A stretch of 11,111 nt of DNA from Proteiniphilum sp. (GTDB lineage: Bacteria > Bacteroidota > Bacteroidia > Bacteroidales > Dysgonomonadaceae), in contig JAIRSV010000076.1 in assembly GCA_031255275.1 (NCBI GenBank), positions 1-11,111 of the forward strand. Reading direction: 5' to 3'. Positions 5,488-11,111 of the stretch are shown here, piece after piece; within the stretch, counting starts at the first letter, position 1; each line of letters starts with the position of its first letter. Made by a program: the position numbers and the translations under genes. The notes beneath the pieces were generated by a model. The model made no database searches. It was not told the DNA's origin and saw only the letters and a program-made list of their open reading frames with translations.

Positions 5488-7877
5488 GATTTCTATCCTC
5501 ACACAGAGCCTCTATCGTGCTGTTGCTGGTCTACGCCGTCGGACTGGCAACAGCTACTTTTATAGAAAAACACATGGGGACGCAGGCTGCCGGAATACTG
5601 ATCTACTACTCACCCCTGTTTTTCTTCCTGCAATTCCTGCTGGCAGCCAATTTCATCCTGATCATTCTCCGTCGCCGTCTTATCCGGAAGAAAAAATGGG
5701 CCATGCTGACGCTTCACAGCGCACTGGTCGTCATCCTTGCGGGAGCGCTGACCACCTTCCTGTTCGGGAAACAGGGACAGGTGCACATCCGCGAAGGCGA
5801 AAAAACGGACAGGATGATGATGCACACCTCCCGGGGCGTCGAAACGGAAACTTTACCCTTTACGCTGGAACTTACAGACTTCAGACTGATCCGCTATCCC
5901 GGTTCACAAAGCCCCTCCTCCTGCGAGAGCGACCTGCTGATACACGCTGACGGGGAAGTGCGCGAGGCGAAGGTCTATATGAACAATATCCTGGACGTGA
6001 AGGGATACCGTTTCTTCCAGGCCTCGTATGACAGGGATGAGACGGGAACCGTTCTCTCGGTAAACCGGGATGTGGCGGGACGCACCGTCACCTATACCGG
6101 CTATCTCCTGCTGCTGACCGGTTTTCTTCTTATGTTCCTCCGGCCGGACTCCCGCTTCCGCAGGCTGCTGCGGCAATTGAAGGAGGTCAGAAAAAGCCTG
6201 CCGGCGGCGGTTCTCCTGATGATCGCGACACTCGCTCACGCGCAGGACACGCCGGGCGAAGCGATGACCGCGGCGGTACGCGAAAACAGGATTCCCGCGA
6301 CACATGCAGCCCGTTTCGGCGCGCTGCCCGTGCAATTCAGGGGACGGGTGATGCCCATGAATACCTTTTCTTCCGAAATTCTCCGCAAGGTACATAAGGA
6401 GCAGACGTTCGGCGACCTTACCTCCGACCAGTTCCTGCTCGGCCTCCTCGCCATGCCGCAGATGTGGACGCAGGTACCCCTTGTCGTCCTGCCCGCCGGC
6501 GAGCGGACAAGCGCTCAGGAGGAGTATGCGGCTTACGGCGCTTTTTTCGACGGACAGGGGAATTACACGCTGCTGCCCCGGCTGCAGGAGATTTACCACC
6601 GGCCGGCGGACACGCGGAGCGCTTCCGAAAAAGAGCTGATCAAACTCGATGAACGGGTAAACATACTCTATCAGCTGCTGAATCACACCATGCCCGGCAT
6701 CTTCCCCGACCCGGATGACCCTTCCCATACCTGGCACGCTCCGGGCGGCGAACATTCCGCCTTTTCCGAAGCGGAGTCAGCCCGTATCACGCAGACGTTC
6801 GGACGGTACCTCGCGGAAGTGCGGCAGGCGCTGGGAAGCGGCGACTGGAACGGGGCGGACGGGGCGCTGAACGAGATCGAAGCCCTTCAGCGGGAGAGTG
6901 ACGGCGCGTCTCTGATCCGCCCGGAGAAACTGAGGGCCGAACTTTATTACAACCGGATAGATCTCTTCAATCGGGTGAAGCTCGGTTACTTCATCGCCGG
7001 CGGACTGCTGCTCGTCACCGCCCTGATGCAGCTCCTGCGCGCCGGACGCCGGCAGCGGCATATCGCCGCCGCACTCACTGTCTGTACGCTGCTGCTCTTC
7101 CTTTGCCACACCTTCGGCATGGGGATGCGGTGGTACATCTCCGGCTATGCACCCTGGAGCAATTCGTACGAAACGATGGTCTATGTTTCGTGGGCTACGG
7201 TGCTGGCCGGTCACATCTTCGGGCGGAAGAGCCTCCTCACCCGCGCGCTGTCCACGCTTTTCGGCGGAGTCATTCTTTTTGTCGCTACCCTCAACTGGAT
7301 GGATCCGCAGATCAATACGCTGGCGCCGGTGCTGAAGTCGCCCTGGCTGATGTTTCACGTAGCCGTGATTGTGGCCGCTTACGGATTCTTCGGGATCGGC
7401 TTTCTGCTGGGAGTCGCCAACCTCTCGATAATGGCTTTTGCGAAGAGCGGATCCCGTCCCACCCGTTACGTCGAAGAGCTTACCATTATAAACAGCCTTT
7501 CGCTGCTGGCCGGGCTTGTCCTGATGACGACCGGAACATTTCTCGGCGCAGTCTGGGCCAACGAGTCGTGGGGAAGGTACTGGGGCTGGGATCCCAAGGA
7601 GACCTGGGCGCTGATAACTGTGGTGACTTATTCCGTGACGACGCACCTGTATCTGGTGAAGAGATGGTACAGTCGGTGGCTGTTCAACCTGCTCTCGGTC
7701 TACTCTTTCGCCACCGTCCTGATGACCTATTTCGGCGTGAACTATCTGCTTAGCGGGAAGCACTCCTACGGTCAGACCGAAGGTGTTTCCTCCTTTTTTA
7801 TCCATATCGGAATCGCCTTTGCCGCGCTCGGTGTGCTGGGCGTTCTATCCCGTCGTCGCGGAACGGCTGAGCCGTGA
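5484..7877 (+). CDS. ccsBA: Cytochrome c synthetase CcsBA (fused ResB/CcsB and ResC/CcsA, System II)
   Basis: From GTG 5484 the protein is 797 residues. It exports haem and ligates it to CxxCH motifs outside the membrane. The CcsB half has membrane segments at about 10-28, 40-62 and 72-95, a periplasmic stretch, a segment near 204-220, and another at 240-254 before a large periplasmic domain. The CcsA half starts near 500 and contains the WWD haem-binding loop at about 690-705 (WGRYWGWDPKETW). The four histidines known to be essential in CcsBA appear kept: His78 (membrane), His625 (before WWD), His721 (membrane, after WWD) and His760 (SGKHSYG), with family-like spacing. The start shares 4 nt with the upstream stop (GTGA), indicating translational coupling. 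The obvious local client is the tetrahaem protein at the head of the operon; other cytochromes of the cell may also be served. All expected parts are present, so it should be functional. Confidence 0.95.
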   Translation: MRFLSSHRASIVLLLVYAVGLATATFIEKHMGTQAAGILIYYSPLFFFLQFLLAANFILIILRRRLIRKKKWAMLTLHSALVVILAGALTTFLFGKQGQVHIREGEKTDRMMMHTSRGVETETLPFTLELTDFRLIRYPGSQSPSSCESDLLIHADGEVREAKVYMNNILDVKGYRFFQASYDRDETGTVLSVNRDVAGRTVTYTGYLLLLTGFLLMFLRPDSRFRRLLRQLKEVRKSLPAAVLLMIATLAHAQDTPGEAMTAAVRENRIPATHAARFGALPVQFRGRVMPMNTFSSEILRKVHKEQTFGDLTSDQFLLGLLAMPQMWTQVPLVVLPAGERTSAQEEYAAYGAFFDGQGNYTLLPRLQEIYHRPADTRSASEKELIKLDERVNILYQLLNHTMPGIFPDPDDPSHTWHAPGGEHSAFSEAESARITQTFGRYLAEVRQALGSGDWNGADGALNEIEALQRESDGASLIRPEKLRAELYYNRIDLFNRVKLGYFIAGGLLLVTALMQLLRAGRRQRHIAAALTVCTLLLFLCHTFGMGMRWYISGYAPWSNSYETMVYVSWATVLAGHIFGRKSLLTRALSTLFGGVILFVATLNWMDPQINTLAPVLKSPWLMFHVAVIVAAYGFFGIGFLLGVANLSIMAFAKSGSRPTRYVEELTIINSLSLLAGLVLMTTGTFLGAVWANESWGRYWGWDPKETWALITVVTYSVTTHLYLVKRWYSRWLFNLLSVYSFATVLMTYFGVNYLLSGKHSYGQTEGVSSFFIHIGIAFAALGVLGVLSRRRGTAEP

Positions 7878-7900
7878 TTCTTCTGAAGTTGTTCGTAACC

Positions 7901-7940
7901 CCGAATTAACAGCCGAATAACAGCCGAATAACAATCGAAC
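7901..7940. repeat. Three ~11-bp tandem repeats before the GTPase gene
   Basis: CCGAATTAACAG (7901-7912), CCGAATAACAG (7913-7923) and CCGAATAACAA (7924-7934) are followed by TCGAAC, ending 5 nt before the ATG. The period is close to one DNA turn. The elements TTAACAGCCG (7906-7915) and AACAATCGAAC (7930-7940) also occur exactly in the gap before the oxidoreductase gene (3085-3094, 3123-3133). They could be regulator or leader sites, or small slippage repeats. Confidence 0.6.
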
Positions 7941-7944
7941 AGGT

Positions 7945-9060
7945 ATGAATACAACAAAACTCATCATCGCCGGCGGATTCCTCGGAGCCGGCAAAACGAC
8001 ACTGCTCCTGGAAGCTGCCCGCAGGCTGGCGGAACAGGGACTGCGTACCGGACTCATCACCAACGACCAGGCTCCTGAACTGGTCGACAGCAAATGGCTG
8101 TCGCTAAATAACATTCCCGTGGAAGAGGTCAGCGGAAGCTGTTTCTGCTGTAACTTCGACGGCTTCACGGACGCCATCCGGAAGATACGCGCCGGCGAAG
8201 CTGCCGACGTAATCATCGCCGAACCGGTGGGCAGCTGTACCGACCTCTCGGCCACCATCATGCAGCCGCTGAAACGTTTCTGGAACCGTGACCTGCAAAT
8301 CGCCCCCCTCACCGTCCTGGCCGATCCCGTCCGGCTCGGCCCGATCCTCGCCGGCGGAAACGCCGGCCTGCACCCCGACGCCGCCTACATTTACCGCAAG
8401 CAGCTCGAAGAGAGCGACATCATCCTCATCAACAAGGCCGACCTGCAGGATGAGGAGGAGATTGCGCGTCTGAAGCGTCATACGGCTGAAGCTTATCCCT
8501 TCGCCACGCTCCATGCCGTCAGCGCCATGACCGGCGCCGGCATCGACGCCTGGCTGCAGGAGGTCACCACCCGGAGGGACGCCGGCAAACGCCTGGTGGA
8601 AATGGATTATGACATTTACGCCAGCGGCGAAGCCGTTCTGGGCTGGCTCAACGGCACCCTTCGCCTCTCCGGCCGGGGGGCGGGGAACTGCGACCGGGAC
8701 TGGGACGCCTTTACCCGCGATCTGCTCGCAGCCCTGGCCGCGCGCTTCGACGCCGGCAATCTGACCGTCGGACACGTCAAGGCAATCACCGAAAACGGCT
8801 CCCGCTTCGTCACCGGCAACCTGACCGGCAGCGCCGAATCGCTCCGGCTGAGGGGAAGCGCCGGATGCAGCCCGGAAGCGAAACTGACCCTCAATGCACG
8901 CGTCGAAACATCGCCCGGTAACCTTGACCGCATCGTCCGCGACACGTTAAACCGCCTCTGCCCGGACGCCCCGGACGCTCCCGTATGCGAAGTGCTTGCC
9001 TGGCGCTACCTGCAGCCCGGACGGCCGCAACCCACGCACCGCTTCTCCGAAACTGTCTGA
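7945..9060 (+). CDS. COG0523 (CobW/P47K-type) G3E GTPase, putative metallochaperone
   Basis: The 371-residue cytoplasmic protein has a Walker A/P-loop GFLGAGKT at 11-18, a CxCC metal-binding motif at 66-69 (CFCC, in place of the more common GCICC context), a switch II/Walker B-like IAEPVG at 91-96 and an NKAD base-recognition motif at 163-166. These define the G3E GTPases of COG0523, which bind Zn, Co, Ni or Fe and load or move metal for client proteins. No histidine-rich loop is visible, and the C-terminal domain (about 220-371) is divergent. It follows CcsBA after a 67-nt gap carrying small tandem repeats and probably belongs to the same operon. Its client may be a metalloenzyme in the cluster, such as the TIM-barrel isomerase or the cytochrome; this is inference, and Tat export would allow metal loading in the cytoplasm before transport. 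An unrelated housekeeping role is also possible. Confidence 0.9.
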   Translation: MNTTKLIIAGGFLGAGKTTLLLEAARRLAEQGLRTGLITNDQAPELVDSKWLSLNNIPVEEVSGSCFCCNFDGFTDAIRKIRAGEAADVIIAEPVGSCTDLSATIMQPLKRFWNRDLQIAPLTVLADPVRLGPILAGGNAGLHPDAAYIYRKQLEESDIILINKADLQDEEEIARLKRHTAEAYPFATLHAVSAMTGAGIDAWLQEVTTRRDAGKRLVEMDYDIYASGEAVLGWLNGTLRLSGRGAGNCDRDWDAFTRDLLAALAARFDAGNLTVGHVKAITENGSRFVTGNLTGSAESLRLRGSAGCSPEAKLTLNARVETSPGNLDRIVRDTLNRLCPDAPDAPVCEVLAWRYLQPGRPQPTHRFSETV

Positions 9061-9094
9061 GGCTCCGGGAGACGTTCGCGGACGGCGGCAAACA

Positions 9095-9126
9095 TTGTCA
9101 AATGCAAATAAATGCACCCTATTTTG
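9095..9126 (+). promoter_or_regulatory. Putative promoter of the two-component genes with AAATGCA direct repeats
   Basis: TATTTTG (9120-9126) is one base short of the Bacteroidota -7 box TAnnTTTG, with TTG at 9095-9097 roughly at the -33 position. AAATGCA occurs twice, at 9100-9106 and 9110-9116, exactly 10 bp apart. One-turn-spaced direct repeats suit a LytTR-type regulator, so autoregulation by the downstream response regulator is conceivable. This is weak evidence. Confidence 0.3.
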
Positions 9127-9142
9127 AAAAATTTATCACAGG

Positions 9143-10165
9143 ATGAAACTCTTCGATAACAACAACTCGCTAAGGCTACTGCTGATAAGCGTCGTGAGCG
9201 CCGTATTCATCGTATACCCCAACATCGCCTGCCTGCCGTGGGAACTCACCTTTCTCAACAGTTCAAAATATGTATATCACCTGCTCTTCTTCTTCTTCCG
9301 CTACGCCTGTTTCGTCCTGCTCATCTGGCTGCTGCTGTACTACAATCTGAGGAAGATAAAAGAATTCACCTTTCAGCGCCGGTGCCTCCGCAACTTCCTG
9401 ATTACGCTCCTCGCCTACGGACTCTTCATCCCGGCCATGTACCTGTGGAACGGAAAAGCTCACGGCTTCGGGAGCATGGTCGTATTTCAGTTCTTCGTCC
9501 TCTTCATACTCTCCACCTTCGTCGGGCACGTATACATGATGTACAGCGAGCAGCGGAAAAAGGAGCAGGAAATAGAACAGCTCAAAATAGAAAACCTCCA
9601 GAGCCGCTGTAACGCCCTGGCCAACCAGATAAATCCCCATTTCTTCTTCAACTCGCTGAACAGCCTCACGGCGCTCATCCGGACAAGGGAGGACGAAAAA
9701 ACACTGGCCTTCGTCGACAAACTCTCCGACGTCTTCCGCTACATCCTGCAGAGCGACCGGAAGGGACTGGTCACGCTCGCCGAGGAGCTTGACTTCGTAG
9801 CCTCATTCCGCTACCTGATGGAAGTGCGCTTTGCCGACAAGCTGGTATTCGGCATCAACGTGGACAGCGACCGGCTGAACCTGCGACTGCCGGTCTTTTC
9901 GCTGCTTCCGCTGATCGACAACGTCGTCGTGCACAACACGATCGACAGCGAACACAAGATGATCGTCAGCATCTCGCTGAACGAAGACGAGGAACTGACC
10001 GTATCCAATCCCGTATATCCCAAACTCAGCCCCGTCGGGACCAACGGCACGGGGCTGAAGAATCTGCGAAACCGCTTTTCGCTGCTGATGGACAAACAGA
10101 TCAGGGTAATTGACGACGGGAAAACATTCTCGGTATATCTGCCGCTAAAACAGACAAATATATGA
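9143..10165 (+). CDS. LytS/YehU-type sensor histidine kinase (His_kinase family)
   Basis: The 340-residue protein has four predicted membrane helices (about 10-29, 44-66, 82-102, 109-132) with only short loops between them and no large sensor domain, so the signal is probably sensed in the membrane. A coiled coil (about 134-160) leads to the His_kinase domain, with phospho-acceptor His166 in NQINPHFFFNSLNSL. The ATPase part has an N box LPLIDNVVVHN (255-265, Asn260) and a G box NGTGLKNLRNRF (301-312). This is the usual LytS-type kinase of Bacteroidota. The stop overlaps the start of the response regulator (ATGA at 10162-10165), so the pair is co-translated. The gene lies 82 nt downstream of the GTPase gene with a possible promoter of its own. 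The signal and target genes are unknown; the adjacent redox operon is a natural candidate target. Confidence 0.93.
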   Translation: MKLFDNNNSLRLLLISVVSAVFIVYPNIACLPWELTFLNSSKYVYHLLFFFFRYACFVLLIWLLLYYNLRKIKEFTFQRRCLRNFLITLLAYGLFIPAMYLWNGKAHGFGSMVVFQFFVLFILSTFVGHVYMMYSEQRKKEQEIEQLKIENLQSRCNALANQINPHFFFNSLNSLTALIRTREDEKTLAFVDKLSDVFRYILQSDRKGLVTLAEELDFVASFRYLMEVRFADKLVFGINVDSDRLNLRLPVFSLLPLIDNVVVHNTIDSEHKMIVSISLNEDEELTVSNPVYPKLSPVGTNGTGLKNLRNRFSLLMDKQIRVIDDGKTFSVYLPLKQTNI

Positions 10166-10917
10166 AAGTACTCATCGTGGAAGACGAAACCGCTGCCTGC
10201 GAAAACCTGGTATCCATACTCGCCGAGACGGATCCGGGCATAGAAGTGATCGGGAATACGGAAAGCATCCGTCAGACCATCAGCCGGCTGAGCAGGAATC
10301 CGTTGCCCGACCTCATTTTCATGGACATACACCTGTCCGACGGATCAGCCTTTCACCTCTTCGACAGGATCAGGATCGAGACCCCCATCATCTTCACCAC
10401 GGCATACGACGAATATGCCATCGAAGCCTTCCGGGTAAACAGCATCGACTATCTGCTCAAGCCGATACGGAAGGAGGATCTGAAGCGGGCGCTGGACAAG
10501 TTCAGGAAGCTGACGGGCAGCGAAATTATACAGTACCTGTCAAGCATCTCGCTCTTGTCGCCGGCGAAGTACATCGACAAGCTACTGGTACCGTTCAGAG
10601 ACCGGCTGATTCCGGTCAGTCTGAGCGAAGTCTCCTGCTTCTACACGACCGACAAATCGACCGGCATCTACCTGAAGTCCGGCGAAGTCTACCCATACAG
10701 CAAAACCCTGGAGCAGATCATGCAGATGCTCGACCCCTCCTGCTTCATCCGGGCCAACAAGCAATACATCCTGGCGCGAGACAGTGTGAAAAACATCACG
10801 ATATGGTTTGACAGCCGTCTGCGCATCACCCTGGACATCGAAACGCCCGAACGTATCTACGTAAGTAAGAACAAGGCTTCCGAATTTAAGTACTGGCTGA
10901 TGATGCCTGCCGGGTAA
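10162..10917 (+). CDS. LytTR-family response regulator
   Basis: The 251-residue protein has an N-terminal receiver domain (about 1-120) with acidic residues Glu7 and Asp8, phospho-acceptor Asp55 in IFMDIHL, Thr79/Thr80 and Lys100 in DYLLKP, all expected for an active receiver. The C-terminal LytTR DNA-binding domain (about 145-250) contains VPFRDRLIPVSLSEVSCFYT and FIRANKQYILARDSVKNI, typical of this family, which binds pairs of direct repeats spaced by about one or two turns. It shares an ATGA overlap with the kinase, as in agr/lyt/yehUT-type systems. Candidate sites in this window are the AAATGCA pair before the kinase gene and the TATTTT..CAGG elements before the cytochrome operon; neither is proven. 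The gene ends with TAA and TGA nearby, and no clear terminator was found. Confidence 0.95.
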   Translation: MKVLIVEDETAACENLVSILAETDPGIEVIGNTESIRQTISRLSRNPLPDLIFMDIHLSDGSAFHLFDRIRIETPIIFTTAYDEYAIEAFRVNSIDYLLKPIRKEDLKRALDKFRKLTGSEIIQYLSSISLLSPAKYIDKLLVPFRDRLIPVSLSEVSCFYTTDKSTGIYLKSGEVYPYSKTLEQIMQMLDPSCFIRANKQYILARDSVKNITIWFDSRLRITLDIETPERIYVSKNKASEFKYWLMMPAG

Positions 10918-11008
10918 TGATACCTCTTTCCATTTTCCACCGACAGAGAATCCGGCGTTAAAAAAACCTCGCTGTCAGAGCGCCTGCGCCGGGCGCCGGA
11001 GGCATTTC

Positions 11009-11111
11009 CTCCGCAGAGTGAGACTTTTCCTCTGCAGAGTGAAACTTTTCCTCTGCGGAGTGAAACTTTTCCTCTGCGGAGTAAGACTTTTCCTCTGCAG
11101 AGTGAAACTTT
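11009..11111. repeat. 21-bp tandem repeat array, cut by window edge
   Basis: Four full units and a partial fifth start at 11009, 11030, 11051, 11072 and 11093. Each has a 10-bp near-palindrome, perfect as CTCTGCAGAG or changed as CTCCGCAGAG or CTCTGCGGAG, followed by TGAAACTTTTC or a one-base variant. Each arm variant would still allow a G-U pair in RNA. The 21-bp period keeps the reading frame; one frame reads LQSETFP repeatedly, but no start codon or gene context supports coding. It lies downstream of the response regulator, and its far end is outside the window. Confidence 0.95.

Noticed and set aside
6777..7805. 342-codon minus-strand open frame antisense to CcsBA
   Set aside because: Long only because of high GC codon bias on the sense strand; Arg/Gln/Gly/Pro-rich with no domain, and the sense strand encodes a clear CcsBA.
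8104..8775. 223-codon minus-strand frame antisense to the GTPase gene
   Set aside because: Shadow of a GTPase with intact P-loop, CxCC and NKAD motifs on the plus strand.
10955..11003. Terminator after the response regulator
   Set aside because: The GC-rich stretch GCGCCGGGCGC can form only a short tight hairpin and is not followed by a T tract; the A run at 10961-10967 lies on the wrong side.
11009..11111. CRISPR array or coding heptapeptide repeat at the window end
   Set aside because: The 21-bp units are contiguous with no spacers, and no start codon or homologous protein context supports translation.

Overview
The window looks like chromosomal DNA of a Bacteroidota bacterium, probably order Bacteroidales. 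The grounds are the lipoprotein and beta-propeller style of the first gene, starts mostly without Shine-Dalgarno sites, A/T-rich promoter-like stretches, the single-chain CcsBA haem-attachment protein, and the LytS/LytTR pair typical of this group. Genus and species cannot be read from the sequence. No tRNA, rRNA, transposase, phage gene or CRISPR array was seen.

Layout. Positions 1-446 carry the 5' part of a lipoprotein gene on the minus strand, running off the window. Positions 447-1492 hold no convincing gene. They contain an orphan terminator-like hairpin and a nested repeat island (about 677-1338): three direct copies of a ~105-bp unit face two inverted copies, around a smaller palindrome of the CGTCATTCTGAG type.

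Positions 1493-9060 are one plus-strand gene cluster, probably an operon, with gaps of 86, 12, -4 and 67 nt. In order: (i) a membrane-anchored NapC/NrfH-like tetrahaem cytochrome c fused to a formylglycine-generating-enzyme-like (FGE/SUMF1) domain that lacks the catalytic cysteines; (ii) a Tat-exported lipoprotein-like Gfo/Idh/MocA oxidoreductase; (iii) a Tat-exported xylose-isomerase-like TIM-barrel protein; (iv) the fused cytochrome c synthetase CcsBA, which starts at a GTG overlapping the previous stop; (v) a COG0523 (CobW-type) GTPase with a CxCC metal site. Positions 9143-10917 encode a LytS-type sensor kinase and a LytTR response regulator overlapping by ATGA. The window ends in a 21-bp tandem repeat array (11009-11111).

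How it may work together. CcsBA would attach haem to the four CxxCH motifs of the first gene. That cytochrome resembles the quinol-oxidising anchors of periplasmic reductases, but no partner such as NrfA is present here. Instead it is grouped with two Tat-exported sugar-type enzymes. The inferred picture is an envelope module for oxidising or isomerising a sugar or polyol, linked to the quinone pool by the cytochrome, with the FGE-like domain as a docking or ligand-binding part. That linkage is a hypothesis; the individual family assignments are firm.
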